NCBI RefSeq assembly: GCF_036884655.1
Contig: NC_088356.1
Span: forward strand, 11,321,001 to 11,385,000
Length of the DNA stretch: 64,000 nucleotides
Source of the DNA: Musa acuminata AAA Group
Taxonomy: Eukaryota; Streptophyta; Magnoliopsida; Zingiberales; Musaceae
Reading direction: 5' to 3'
Under the pieces are notes generated by a model. It saw only the letters and a list, made by a program, of their open reading frames with translations. It ran no database searches and was not told where the DNA came from. This document shows positions 10,616 through 24,027 of the stretch, in pieces. Position 1 is the stretch's first letter. Each line of letters begins with the position of its first letter. A program made the position numbers and the translations under genes.

Positions 10616-12149
10616 AAGATCTAAGAGCCATAGGAAGAATCAAGGTTGACTCCTGTAGTGGCTAGCCTCGACGACAAGCGAAAGAAAAGATCCTCCCATA
10701 GCCCCTCTTGGTGATGAGTAGAGGAGCCTGCCTCGACTCCTCTCGTAGCTCGCCATGGTGATGAGCAAAAAGTGAGAAGGGGCAGGTCAGTGACCTAAGA
10801 TCCTTTAAACATCCATGTTGTAGCCCTATGTAGGTCTCTCAATTATCCCATAACGAACTTATCATCTGATGTGGGTTCCTCGATAATGAGTAGACGAGAT
10901 GATCTCTCACTCTTCTCATAGCCACCTTGGTGACAGACGGTAGAGGAGCATTTCTTAGCTCCTATAACAAGTCAGTTGAGAATAAGCTTCATCTACTTGA
11001 AATTGGTTTCACGATAAATCAAGCAGGTGACCATCATTCAGTCTTCTATATCAACACACAACAAGATTGAGCGACGATGAGATTCATAGCATTTTCACTA
11101 TAAATCAACGATCAACCAATGACTCAATGAGGACTTCACAATATCTCTTCTACAAATCGGGTGGTGATATGGGCAAAGATCAGGTTGAGGCGGTCACCTC
11201 AACAACAACAACCAGAGGAGCCCACCTCAACAACAACAACATCAACAACCAGAGGAGCCCACCTTTGACATCTCTCATAGCCAGCCTTGACAAGTGAACG
11301 CACCACGACCTTCAAGCGCCTCCAGGTAGAAGAAGAGGCAGAGGTCGACGATGACCCACGTCCCACCTCCCACCTCCCGATATAGGTACCACAGTGCAGC
11401 TATAGCACGATGTACGCAATTTTTGGGCCATGCATCCTACTTTATTAAAGGGTAGCTGAGAAATAATTCCAATCGAAACCGTCCTTACATTCGATGCTTA
11501 AAGAAGCCCACCACTCTCACAACCCATGTGGAAAGCAAATCAATACACACGCACATGCAAATTAGATCAGATGGCAAGTGCTAAAAAACAATTCGGAAAG
11601 AATAAAATTCCAACTGCCGCTCGAATATTTATAGAATAAATGCTGCCAGGATAGAGAAATAAATTATGTCTTGAGTTAGATTCAGGGAAACATCAGGTAT
11701 CCGTAACAATCAAATGAATCTGCTTTGTCTGCCATACTTAAGCCAAAATTGACAAGAAAAATAAGTAAAAAGGAAATTAGATAACTAAAGATGGATGAAA
11801 CACTGGAATAAGTCAAGACTGAAAACCCACATCAATACTCCTGAATGACAAACATTTCGGTTCTTATCAAACTGAAGTAACCCTAAAAGAAAATTACAGA
11901 TTCAATAACCAGTAAAAAGCAAGCAAAACGCAGCCAATGGTTGTTACCAGAATGATGCAAAAAAGATAGCAACAGTAAAGTTACATATTTCTACAGATGA
12001 GATAAAAACAAATCAGATATTTTACAGGAAGCTATGATTCAGAGACAAAAGAATGGACCTCTGCTAGCAGCTATGGAGGGCTTATTTCTCTTGTTGCCTT
12101 TGCAGCAGGGCATCATCAGAATTTTACTGGTGTGATAACATAATAATCA
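10616..12149. other. TE-derived and intergenic DNA
   Basis: 10620-11000 contains repeated phrases (gatgagtagaggagc; gctcgccatggtgatgagc) typical of degenerate LTR sequence. 11195-11265 has a small duplicated block in which CAACAACAAC and AACCAGAGGAGCCCACC occur twice. 11400-12149 is ordinary AT-rich sequence that includes the 3' flank of the downstream minus-strand transporter gene. I see no gene. Confidence 0.5.
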
Positions 12150-15100
12150 TCAAGGAATTACTGAAGATCTGTTGACGGAAGATCCATGATTCCTACTGAC
12201 TGGTAGGAGCACATAAACCTCGTGGACCACCTGCTTACAGACTTCCCCTTTATCCCTGTCTATTGCATAACACACATAGATGGTATCGATGACATTGTCC
12301 AGCACATGAACGAAATACCCTAGAACCACAATGAGCAGAAGCCATGCGAAAGCAGCCACAAAGTACATCTCCATGCCAAGAGCACTGATACCCCGTAGAA
12401 TAGCACAGACCTATTTCAATAAACAAAAAAAATAGTGATCAGAAAGGAAAACAGGCACATTTAACTCCAAACAAACTAATCTCATGGAGCATAGTTATCG
12501 AAGATATGGTCTTGGAACAACTTCCAAAAGTCATGCTAGTGAGCCAAATTCACCAAAAGGATTATAGTTCATGTGTAATCACTCTACGTTTGATCAGAGC
12601 ACAAAGGATTCGTGCCAGACCATGCCAACCATTGGCATCTTGGGGTAAGTAAATGGGTAATGCTGTGAATTAATCAATGACAAGACAACCAGCCACCTCC
12701 AACAATATGGCACATGTTGCTAGTGATGGATCCTCACGGCTTCTCAATTCAGATTTAGTATAATAAGACATGAGATCTTAGGTCCCTTCAAAAATAATTT
12801 TAGTATGATTGAAGCTATTCACACAGTTGCTTTCACATCTTTAGGCACTAATGAGAGTTTGAGGTGTCATTGTTCTTCTCAAATATCAAAGGATCATAAT
12901 CTGTAGAATAATGCATGTCATGTTCTCCAAGTATCTTCCATGATGACAGTAACTCAAAAGATCTTGCATAATTTACCGAGTAAATGCATATAGCTCCTAA
13001 AAGGGGAGTAACCAGTCAAGCTTGAATTACCTTTCTGGCCGAACAAAAAAATGTAGAAGAGAAGCCCAAAATGAATACTGAAACTATAAATTATGAAAAA
13101 AAATTGTAAAACAAAAAACATGATCAGAATAAAAAGAAATTTTTGAATTTTCAAAAGGAAGACCTGAGTAAAGCATATGCTTTTGTCATAAGAATTAATA
13201 ACACCTTAAGCAGGCAACTTTTAGCTGAAATGACTAATGGAGAAACAACAAGATAGACTAGAATCTCATGTGGGTCGAATCCAATAATATCAAATTTCCT
13301 TCTGGAACATGGCATGTGATACAGCAAGAGCCAGCACAATGAGACAAAGGCACCATAAAAGATGATAGTCTCCAATGAAGGATAAATGTTAAGATTGTTG
13401 ATCTATTAGCAGTGGCACTCGTTTTATTGTCTCTGTATCAGTGGGATTTGCTGTAGTAATATAAAAGTATATTATAGATCAAAATTTTAAATTGCTGTAA
13501 TTTGTATGCTGGAAACTTACACTGTATTGACCATTATTGGTTAGAATTCTCTTGATTATTAACTGTAGATCAGGATACACAAGGTAACCTGGTGAAAATT
13601 AGGCATAAGTCCCACCCATTTCTAGAAAACAAGTTAATTAGGCATCAAGCACATCATTAAAATATATTCTAATTTAGACAAAGATTGGGCTTGCAAAGTT
13701 ATGGAACCCCTCTGAAGGGGGAAAAACAGACCCCCACAAGCAAACACACATACGACACATGGATGAAGAAAGTTGCCATATCATCACCAAACAATAGATA
13801 TGATTATTCTCTGAAACAATGATGTAAGGAAGCAGCCCAGTGCACAAAGCTTCTGCCAATCACAGCCTTACCCCTGCAAGCAAGGAGGCCTTTTCTGCAA
13901 ACAACTGATGGTGTTCATCCTAAATAAGAAAAACAAGACAAATGGTTGAGCCATTGTAATTATACTTTAATGCTTGCAAGCTAAGTCATGTAAACTTCAT
14001 CTTGATGAGAATTATTAACATATTAGTCCATGTAATGCAATATAATGGCATTCCAATGCTTGCAAACTAAGACATGTAGACTCCGTCTAGATTAGAATTA
14101 TTGACATATATAGTCCATGTAATGCTTTCCAATAGCAGTATTGATGGCCAAGTGTGCAGGTGGAAACTTTTTAACGAGGCAATAATGCTCATGTTCAGAC
14201 CGGGCTACAAATCAAATTAATGAAATAGGAAATCTAGGGACGATCATGGTGGTTTGGCTTGCATGAACCTCTTCCATGCTGTTGCCTTCTTTCAATTTTT
14301 ATAATCTTATTGCTAGTTTTAGCATTTGCTGTATGAATTTAAAGCGACAGCAAGAACACTTGAAATCCCAAATTGCTAGAAATGATGCAAATTAATTTAT
14401 CGATTTGTTTTGGTGTTTGCAAAGAGAAGTGCAAAATCATAAATCAATGGATTAGCAAGTCATGGTGGGCTTGTACTTACAGCTATAGCATAAAATGCTG
14501 AGAGGACGAAAATTATTCCAATCAGTATACGTGTGGAGACAGTCTCAACAAAAACAGCAGAGAGGAGATTCCTTCTTAGAAGCTCATATGTCATCGCAGC
14601 AGCTGAACAGTAGCCTTCACCAGTTATTGCAGCAAAAATTATGGTAAATTTGTTGACAAAGTCAATTGCTGCCAGCACGAAATTGGCACAGCACTTGAGA
14701 ATTAGGTTTATGAAACCTCGAGCTCCTTCATCTTGCTTTCCACTATCTACAATAGCACGAACAACACGTACAACACCCACTGTCATTCCTGAAAAACAGA
14801 CTGTGCCAAATGATGGACCGAAAGCATTCCTGCATACGTATGCAAAAAAGCATTCAGGAAGATTAAGACCTCATTCAGGAAGATGAAGACAAAGGGCAGC
14901 AAGATATTACCCAAATCGAAAAAGATAATGAACTTCTTACAACTAAAAGACATAGTAACTTCATGGCTAATAGCATTTCCATATTTCAGATAAAAGCATT
15001 CAGGTTAACCAAAAATACAAGAAGATTTTTAAAAGGCTAGAGTTGCTCCTAAGCATCTGAAACGAAATCACCATTACTACTACGGAATACAAATCGACTG

Positions 15101-16263
15101 ATACTTGCAGTGGTTACTGAAAGCTTCCAGGTAGTCATCAAAAGATGGGCAACAGATAAATGATCAGAATATGAATCAGATCCAAAATATGGCTAATCAA
15201 CAGCAAAAGATGAAGCAGATATTCGAACAGAATCGGACCTCAATGAACTCCTTATGCTTTTAGTAGGCCTCGATTCCTCCTTGTTGAAGTACCACTGTGC
15301 AACAGTGCCACTAATCACGTACACCTTCGCCTCCATCAACGTCGCGGCAGACCAAATCATTGTTATGATGGCGATAGCAAAATAAGCAGGCACCCAACTC
15401 TCCTGCTTCCACACGCACTTGTAATACTCCTTGCTTGTCCCCTCGACCTCCCTCGGCACCACCCTCCCGTTCCAGGTCGAGAACACCAGGAACACGATAA
15501 TTGGCGAAAAGTAAGCAAGCAGCCCGATCCCCAGTAATGGAAGGACGGCAAGAAGCCCGATGTTGCTCGCGAGCGCCGTCGCTGCGACTCGCACGATCTG
15601 GATTGTGAGCTCGATGCGGTGCAAGTTGGCGACGATAATCCACAGGAAAATCCCGATGAGCAGGAAGACGAAAACGAGGACGATGATGCGGTAGGCGAGA
15701 GGGAAGGCGTGGCGGCAGTCATGGCCGACGGCGCATGCGACGAACCAGTAGACGTTGAGGAAGGAGGGTATGACGATGAAGAAGGGGATGGAAGCGTAGA
15801 CCACCTGCTTGGCGTAATGTCGGAGGAGCCATAGGACAGCTAGGGCGATGGGGCCAGCGAGGAGAAGCGTGACGACGAGGGTCCAGATGAGATCCTTCAA
15901 GAAAGTGGAAGAAGAAGAGGAGGAGAAGGAATTGGAGGAGGGGAGAACGCAGGAGGAGGTGGAGCGGTCGTAAACGAAGGAGGATGCGTGGGAGGCAGCG
16001 GGGTTGCGGCGGGCGACGGCGGCGATGCCGAGGGCAAAGGTGGCGAGGGAGAGGAGGAGGAAGAGGAGGAGTGCCGGGAGGTCACGGATCGGCCGGCGGC
16101 CGTGGTGGTAGGATATCGGGGGATAGGAGTCCTCGTCGGGAGACGGAGGAGAAGAGGCAGAGGGGTCGACGAGATCGGCGGCGGGTGGGAGGAGGAGGGG
16201 CTGAGCCGCGGCGGCGAAGGGGTCTTGAGCCACGGAAGGCTGGGCTTCGTCACGGCTGCCCAT
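12150..16263 (-). CDS. Choline transporter-like protein (CTL/SLC44 family)
   Basis: Three exons on the minus strand: 16263-15239, 14829-14481 and 12410-12150, all with GT-AG borders. The joined frame is 1635 bases (544 residues). The start is the Met beginning MGSRDEAQPS; an upstream in-frame Met exists, but the region before 16263 is low-complexity Pro-rich sequence. A Pro-rich cytosolic N-terminus (about 1-60) precedes a first membrane helix (62-84), then a large loop and many more helices. Family signatures are TVAQWYF with TKSIRSSLR, FAAITGEGYC, MTYELLRRNLLSAVFVETVS and VLDNVIDTIYVCYAIDRDKG. Plant members act in choline and lipid trafficking between cell membranes; substrate is inferred from family only. 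Exon 1 is strongly GC-rich. Intron 2 is about 2 kb with a tandem duplication. Confidence 0.92.
13966..14130. repeat. Tandem duplication inside intron 2 of the choline transporter-like gene
   Basis: A segment of about 75-80 bases containing AATGCTTGCAAGCTAAGTCATGTA and AATTATTAACATATTAGTCCATGTAATGC occurs twice in a row (about 13970-14034 and 14053-14127) with around ten differences. It is noncoding. Confidence 0.75.
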
Positions 16264-16446
16264 CGGGCGGTTGGGCAGGGTGTGGGGGGGGGGGGGGGCG
16301 CGGGGTGGAGGAGGGAGGTGTAGGCCGGGAAGTGGCGGAGCGAAGAGCGAAAGGTCAGGGTTACAGAGGAAAGGCGACGGTAGAGGGAAGCGAAATGACC
16401 AAAGCGGGCACGCGTGGGGATAAATACGACGGGTATTTTTGTACAT

Positions 16447-18490
16447 TCAAAAAGGAATTATATTCTTCTTTACTGGAAGTCGGTTGACTGCTACTGACGT
16501 TTGATGGGCGGAGGATTGGATGCATTCGGTGGCGCTAAGGTGACGATAAGATAGGAGGGTTATGTTCGGGGCTCCGAATGGGCAGGTGGAGGTTTGACGA
16601 AAGCGTTAGTGGACCCGCGTCGTTGTTTACCGACTAAACATTCGCAATTTACCCACCGACGCGTTACCCGTACCACCTACCTACCTTGCAATCGAGGCTA
16701 CGGATGGGCCCACACCTACCTACGGACGGGCACATAGTCGCCAAGGATAGGATACTTTTGGGGACATAACGCTGGGACGTGTTACCAACACGAAAAGGAT
16801 AAAATGGGAAGCGTAAATGGTGGAAGGCAACGAGGGGCTTTTAAGATAATTGAAGTCGTCAAATTCTTTCTGCCAATTTTTTTATTATTATTTATAACAA
16901 TTGTTATAATTTTTTAATTAATCGAAGTTAGATATCGATTTGGATTCAATTGATTTTCTTTCGAATTAAACTTAAGATAAACTCTTCTAAGGATATTTGA
17001 ATCTTACAAAAATTATGTCAAGACATCAAATGTATTCAATGTTTTAAGACGTACATGTAAATCTTCCATTATAAATGAACGTTTAGAATCGTTGTGTCTG
17101 TACAACTCTTGTGATAATGGGGCATGGGATTCAACTGTAATTACTATTACTAAAGCTAGCTAGATTCACTCTGTAGAAAATATGTGTGATGTTGAGGTGG
17201 CAATGAGTGATCGATTGGGCAATTTCATAGTGTCAACTACGTCATATTGACTAGTTAGTTTGCCACATGGAACTAATATATCCTTCATGTGGGATCGATG
17301 TGAAGTATGATGATCGGTTACATGGGATTGATGTGTCCTCCATATGAGATTGACGTGTTAATAACGTGGAGTTAGCTTATCAGACATACGACCCTATGTG
17401 TGTGACATTGACATCCCAACCACGTCATTTTCATTATAACAACAATCATACTAAAAGAAATAAATATCATGTTTAGTTTAAGATTAAGAACAATTAGGTT
17501 GACAATTATTGATTCAACCATCAAACTTTTTTTTTTTTTTGGTTGAAGACTAACTTAATCCGATAGTACAATATAAAATAACCCATCTTCTCTAATGTAT
17601 TAGTTATTTAAATTACTAATTTTAAATATGAATAATAACTACAGTGAACTTTGTCAACTTACTGCATACCATAAAAAAGAAGAAAAGAGATAATACATAA
17701 TTGTATCATGAATATATATCACCACCAAATCAAAAAGTCTTCTATCAAAACATGAATATTTTTTTATAATTATATATATTCTTAAAATCTTCTCCCAAAA
17801 TGTTGTTATTCTTTTGATGTCATAAAAGTCTTTTAATGCTCTAAAATGAACCTCCTAGTACAACAAAAGTATATTTTTCGAAAGCATCCTTAGATTGTGC
17901 TCTAATTTTAATCGGTCCGTTCATTCCGGTGAAGCTAATAAACTCTTGCATCGTCTTTGGTCAAGGGGTCGCAATCACATAAACCCATCCTCTTAAAGTC
18001 AACTTGCATAATAATTTAACTCGGTTCATCAACTCAATATTTTGTCGTAGATTTCTTGTAATATATATAAAGTGTGCACTAAGAACACAAGTTTTTCTAC
18101 TCTTAATATTTAATTTCCTATGCCATGTGATCCAAACCTAGGTTTCTTTCCTGTCAACTATTCCAAATGTGTGCATCGGCATATGCTCCTCGTTTTGATC
18201 TCTGTCTATCATCGTCTAATTCATACAGTCGACTTGTACTACGGTACAAAATTACCTATTTTCTTGCATATGTTTGACTGCATATTCCCATCCATAATCC
18301 ATCATAAACATCATAACAATTCTAAAGCTGAGAGAATGATTTATATTAATTGACTTTATCTTTACCACACACACGCAGAAAAAATGACAGCCTAGTCAAC
18401 GCCACGCATTAACTAAGACTCGTTGCAATCACCAACATCACAGTAGCGTCCCATGTGTTTGCCACACAACATCTTGCGTATGGGAAATCG
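16447..18490. other. Intergenic region upstream of the choline transporter-like gene
   Basis: 16450-16860 is moderately GC-rich and would hold the promoter of the minus-strand transporter gene. 16870-18360 is AT-rich with no open frame that I recognise, and contains poly-T tracts (17527-17540). No gene is seen. Confidence 0.5.
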
Positions 18491-18496
18491 ACAGGT

Positions 18497-19690
18497 CTAG
18501 TACAGCTCTTCTTGGAGAGGCTTCACCGGAAGTCCGTTCTCAACCCAGGCGGCAAAACCTCCTCCCATGTTCTTCACATTCTTGAAACCCTGCAGCAAAA
18601 GTCAACCAACAAATAACCCTAACTCGATAAGATTGTATGCCATAACACGCATCTGATAAGGGAAATGAATGAAAACAATAACTAGTTAGAACATGTGAAG
18701 TTGCATTCTGGGCTCAGCATATGTATTGTAGAAATGGTTTAACATGACTCTGCATAATTATAGTGCTCAAATTGAGGCTCTTGCCATCATCTGCAATGGA
18801 ATTAAATTTCATGAATTATCACTACTGTTTATCTCTGGGCAACCTTCTTCAACTAGATATTGTAGTAGATTCTTTTGTCTGCAAGCTCTCTTCTTTGGTA
18901 CACTTACACCTTTTTCTTCTGCTGCTTTCATTATAATGAACAGTTCTGATATGATACCTCAACTAAACATAAACATAACCACATTTATACTGGTCAATCA
19001 GGCTTATCCAACTTGCAGAACCAAGATGAGAGCTTCTTACGGATTTGAGAAGCTCCTCAGTTGCTGTGATAGATCGAGCTCCACTTTGACATCCCTTCCG
19101 GATACAAGAGGTTAACAATGAAAGAGATCAGCTTGCGAATTTGGCAAGGAGGAAGAATGCATGGAAAGAGAAAGCAAACTGAAGAAGCTGCAAGGAGGAA
19201 TTACCACGAGTATGTGATCATCCTTGTTACAGGTCAACGACACTTGTTCCAAAAAGTCAGGGTTCTTCTTCTTCCCTGATCAAAGAGGATCGATATTAGT
19301 GTAAGACACAATCCTACGAGGCAAGAAGAGAGGAAACGGAGACCGAAGCTCGCCTTGTGGGGTGAAGAACACGTAAGGAACTTGATGGCGTCCTGCAGAT
19401 GGCCCCGCTTGAACTCCTCTGGCGTCCTACGACGTCAACATGCAAACATACATCGGCAAATGCGCAAACAGCTGGCACGCATACGGATAAGGTCAGGCGT
19501 CGAACTAAGGGCAGAGGTCGTCGGGTGCACGCACCTGACGTCCAAGTACTTGTGGCCGGCGTCCACCAGGCCTCTGCCGGCGTGCACGTCGACGGTCACT
19601 GCTGCTTCCGAGCTGAAAGCAAAGAGGATGAACAGAGAGAGAGAGAGAGGAGGGGACGTATGGTACCACGTACCTCGCGATTGATGCCAT
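18497..19690 (-). CDS. Single-domain rhodanese / thiosulfate sulfurtransferase (STR16/STR18-like), with an apparent 1-base deletion
   Basis: Six exons on the minus strand: 19690-19674, 19612-19535, 19426-19354, 19275-19205, 19094-19041 and 18589-18497. The product resembles small plant sulfurtransferases: VDAGHKYLDVR, TPEEFKRGHL, then the active-site loop CQSGARS with the catalytic Cys near residue 82, and NMGGGFAAWVENGLPVK. It would transfer sulfane sulfur to thiol acceptors or cyanide. The coding exons total 386 bases, one short of a multiple of three. In exon 3 the sequence GCCATCAAGTTCCTTACGTG would read AI-(K/N)-VPYVFFTPQG only if one base were added near 19388. The intron after 19354 begins GC rather than GT. 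A TATA-like ATAAATAC is at 19753-19760. The gene is either mildly broken or carries a sequence error. Confidence 0.82.
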
Positions 19691-19752
19691 CGGAGGAGGG
19701 AGCGAGGAGGAACGGCTGTGCGCAGACGATGGAATGCTTTCGGGTTCGAGCG

Positions 19753-19760
19753 TATTTATG
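19753..19760 (-). promoter_or_regulatory. TATA-like box of the rhodanese gene
   Basis: On the minus strand CATAAATAC lies about 63 bases upstream of the predicted start codon at 19690, a suitable distance for a short 5' leader. Confidence 0.5.
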
Positions 19761-19860
19761 GACACGCGGTCGCGGGTGCGAGCCAACGCAAACGCAGCCG
19801 CCCCCCGCCTTTGGATTCATCAAGAGCTTGGCGTGTGTCGACGTGGGGCTTAAGATTTGA

Positions 19861-21138
19861 CGACGCGACGGCCATCGTTCGCCCCTAAAAATTGCAGGCC
19901 GGTTTGACGTCAGGGATTGCGTTGCAAGTGCAGGAAATTAGTCATATTAAGAGTAATTAATTATAATTTTTTGTTATAAATATAACTACGTAATTATCTC
20001 GACCATAATATGTTCGAGATTGACGTATTGGATGGACGAATTCTCTTTATGAAGGTGGGGGTTTCATGTCGCGTGGACCAAATTGGTTGAGTTGCAGTAA
20101 TATAATAATTTGGTCGATACAATGTATGTATATTCAACAAATACTGGTTCTAATAAGTATTGTGGGGACAATTAGCAAGTGACTCCAACCAACTTTGGGT
20201 GAATTGATTCTTCATGAAGTCAATTATAGACATATGTAGTTGGTCCTACGTGTCCTGTATTGTAACTGGGACCCCACCACATTAAGATGACGGTGGAGAT
20301 TAGTCCCAACTCGCTCAAGCGGATAATGATGGAAATAGTTGAAACTTGAAAGCCAACGTTATTAGGCATCGAATAATATAAGTTGAAATTAAAACCGAAC
20401 CGGTCTCATCGGTTTAGAATCAAGCTTGGATGGTTTGGTTCGATTTTAATCAAATCAATTGCGTTGAATCAGAATCGAAATCGAAATCAAAATTATCTAA
20501 ATTAAAAAAAACTAATAATCAAAATTGACTATTTTCAATTGGTAAATATAAAACATGTAAGAAATATAAAAATTATAATTTCACATTTGTGTATATTATG
20601 ATCTTTTATCATAATCAATTTTATTGGTGTGCCAAAAAGTGAAATATAGAAAAATCCAAAGGGTGGCCACGAAGATTCTTGAACTGCATTAATACTCTGC
20701 ACCACTCCTTCAAGTAGGAAGTTAAAAGTACCTCTCTGGACTAGGTCAGGAAAGCTGGGTGATTCAATAATACCACATCAGAAAGATGAAATAAGAAAAT
20801 GAGAAATTTTAGCTGCAAACGATCATCTATAATGATATTTGGTTTCAGGATTCAATACTGTGTAGTGATTGAAAATTTCAACCATAAATTTCAGTGATGG
20901 AATTTGGTAACTTTGCTGCATCTCAGAACATCATCAAAATAAGACTATTTGTAATTGAACAATGCTTACATAAGAATAAGCAATCAACTGTGGTGAACAC
21001 ATGAATGATGATGGAAGCATCAAAATGGGAGAAAACATCATCAGATATGCAGTACAAGCTTGAGTGGATATCCTACTTGGATTGCAGTTTTATCAGCATT
21101 TGACTCTTATCAACAACCGAAATGAGTAGGAAAGGGAA
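19861..21138. other. Intergenic AT-rich region
   Basis: There is no recognisable gene. 20390-20500 holds low-complexity sequence with repeated AATCGAAATC/AACCGAACCGG phrases. Confidence 0.5.
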
Positions 21139-21140
21139 GC

Positions 21141-21204
21141 CATGCAAGTTCTCTGTTGTATGATTAGAACAGCTGATGTAATCATACAACAGAATACTTG
21201 CATG
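21141..21204. ncRNA. Candidate small-RNA precursor hairpin
   Basis: Bases 21141-21166 and 21179-21204 form a 26-bp stem with 24 of 26 positions paired (two adjacent mismatches) and a 12-base loop. The arms read catgcaagt-tct-ctgttg and its near-complement. Pairing does not extend clearly beyond the stem. The length and near-perfection are compatible with a miRNA or other Dicer substrate, or with a short palindromic insertion. The arm sequence does not match a conserved plant miRNA that I recognise. The strand of any transcript is unknown. Confidence 0.35.
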
Positions 21205-24027
21205 CACAGGAGACACAAAAGATGATCAGCTAGACTTGGCTTTACAGAGTCAATAAATATGTAACTTGCATGTCAAAATTTTCTATCGATGTCGGCTCGT
21301 ATTTTTCTAATTGTCATTCACCATTGTCTTCTTCTCCACAAATAAAATTGCAGGAGATTTGTGTCCTACATGCTGTCCCCACCATGTCCCACATCTGACA
21401 TAAGGCAACTTGGCACAGAACTTTCACATCTCCTTCTCGGTTGCCTCTATCATTGTTGTTTCTTCTCTTGCACCTGGTCCATGTGCACTACCAAGTTTGG
21501 CCATCAGATATAACCTACAATTATTTCGGGCCATCATCTAGAAGCTTAGAAACTTTCAATGCCCCCAATTAGGAGAGGTTGATGGATTACCCACTACACA
21601 TCCACATCTAAAATAAAAGAGACCGAGGTCACTGCCAATTCTTATCAACATTGCAACCCAAAGTCACTCCACTCAACAGAGACCTGAAGCAAAAGTAGTC
21701 CCCACTTCACCCTCCCAACAACTATGGTTATGTTGGTTTGTGCTCAAGTCCAACATGTGTTGATAATGATATGCCAAGTCTCCAAATCAATGCTCTGAGG
21801 TCCTGCCTCATCTTGTTAGCTCCCTTTTCTTTTTTTTTTTTTAGTCTCTGAGGTCCAAGGACTGGGCAGTACTGTTGACAGTGCTTATTTATCATCCTTC
21901 TCTCTCCCAAAGTGAGGATATTGCTCCTCCTCCCTCCACTCTCCTCCTCATCGTCCTCCACAATTTGTTCCACCTCATCGTCATCCACAACTTGTTCTAG
22001 AATAGGCCTTCTCTTCCATTATCTTCCTCCTTCCTGTTGGTAAGCAAACAAATAGAATAGAACTTAAGACTTTAATTACATCCTTCCAACTACCAACAGT
22101 GATGTTCAAATTTATGAAGACATGGTCAAAGAATAACAGAGGTGCCATGAGGATGAAACGTATTCTACAGCCAACAAAGGATAAAATTATTTGCATCCTT
22201 ACTGCAGCTAACAAAATTCCAACTTCTATTATCGTCTATCTATTTACTCCAAGGTTATTTCTGATGTTATAAAATATATTAGAATCTAATACCATATTTG
22301 TCTCCTAGTATTTCTGTTTTCAGAAATTTTTTTTAAGCTGAAGTTGTGGAGCTTATACCAATTTTCAGATTTTTCGCTTGAGTGGGCACTATTCCCTTAT
22401 GAAATATTAGTAGGTCTATAAAAGGAGTATTCACTCTTGAACTTTTTCTTTCGGAAGAATGGACCTGTGACTATGATTGTAATAATAAATTTTAATTTTC
22501 AAAAATATTAAATTGACAACTGTTCATGTTAGATATTAAACTAATTTGCAAAAAATAGTCACTTCTTTATCTCTTTTGTCTCTATACTAAAAGCATATAT
22601 CACATAGAATTTATGAACAGATTTCAACATTGTATCAATTGCTATCCAATTTTTAGCTACTTTTGAAAACTTATATGCAACTTTCGCATCAAAACTCAAC
22701 TCAACTCAAGGGGCAATCATGTCAATCTTACAAATGAAAGAAAATTCTATATCACAACATTAATTATCCCCTCAAGTAGATAGGCACTACCCTCGATGCA
22801 GATTTGTTGACAAAACTAACACATGATGTGATCATCCACAACAAATCCAATGACTACTACCTATGTCATCATAATTTAGTGCTACTCTTTATTTTCAGTG
22901 GATGCTACCTGTATGTTGGGTAAATTCAGCGCTTGGTGGAAAGCCTATTCTAGATTGGAGCAGGTTAAGATGCATGCAATACCTGAAAGAATCAATAAGA
23001 AGGAATCAATCTCGAACCTCATATTCATTCATTTGTTTTGATAAACTAAAGTAAACAGTGAGAATTTCACATCACATATATAAATTTGCTTCGCTCACTG
23101 AATGATTTTTTTTCAGTGAACACCTCCCTTCAAGTTAATGATCTTATCTCTCATAATCTTAAACATAAAACTGGAGCAGATCCTAGCACAAGATCAGAAA
23201 GCAATTTGAAGCCTTCGTAGACATTGCTAGAAAAGAAGTTCATGAACCAAATTATGAAACGAAAGTGTTTTGCATTATCATCCCTCTGGCACTCATATAT
23301 CAGCCGATTACCTCATTCATCGTTTTGCTTATCACATGACTTGTTCTCTTTTATAGTAGAAAATAGTTTAAATTTCCTTAGCAAATGGATACCAAAGTAT
23401 CCTAGATTTGTTCAGTTCATTAGTCTCAACACAAATATAACCTCATATCAATCTGTCCTTTCTTTGTGATCAAGCAGTCAGTTGATGTACTCTTAAATCC
23501 CACTTGCACAACCATCTGCACCTGGCCCCATAACCTTCCAGTTTTGCTGAGCTAAGTATCTTGCAGATTACAACTAGATGCTCCAAGATGCATCACTCTA
23601 CCATTTTATTTAAACAAGTCCTACTTACTAACTCTGATTAAAAGATCTATGATAATCCTAGTCCAAGAAGATGCACCAACAGCACAGCAAAATTTACTTG
23701 TAAAGCACCAGTCAAAGTAAATACCTGACAGCAATAAAACACCAACAACATAGTGCAAATCTAAGTGCGATTGAGATTTCTACTTTCCTTCACTCATAGT
23801 AAGTAAACAAATCACAAGGAGGATGAAGTTGCAAAACCTTACAAGCAGCAGCATATCAGAGACAAGCAAGATCAGTAGGTGTGGCCGTGGAAGCTTTGGA
23901 TCATAATAAAAGCTTCGTTCACATTGCCCCGGAGTGGAGTATTAGCATAAGGCTCAGATCAGGGCCGTCCAAATTTTATCGGACGGTCTTCTTATTTGGG
24001 ATCAAACCGACCAGCCCGTCTCGACTT
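21205..24027. other. Intergenic region between rhodanese and DnaJ genes
   Basis: This is about 2.8 kb of AT-rich sequence. Open frames at 21728-22214 (minus) have an acidic composition (DDDEVEQIVEDDEEE) but no family resemblance and no supporting splice pattern, so I do not call a gene. A 12-bp inverted match (21996-22007 and 22943-22954) is present but unsupported as a transposon end. 23880-24027 is the 3' flank of the DnaJ gene. Confidence 0.45.

Noticed and set aside
11067..11297. Plus-strand 76-codon frame with Asn/Thr runs
   Set aside because: Low-complexity CAA/AAC repeat DNA with no family resemblance.
15984..16487. Long plus-strand open frames opposite the first exon of the choline transporter-like gene
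   Set aside because: They are Gly/Arg-rich shadows created by strong GC bias of the minus-strand exon; the minus frame has clear family motifs.
21728..22214. Acidic minus-strand frames as a possible gene
   Set aside because: Short, separate frames with no recognisable domain and no consistent splice structure.
21996..22954. 12-bp inverted match as possible terminal inverted repeats of a DNA transposon
   Set aside because: No target duplication and no extension of the match beyond the core; chance similarity is likely.
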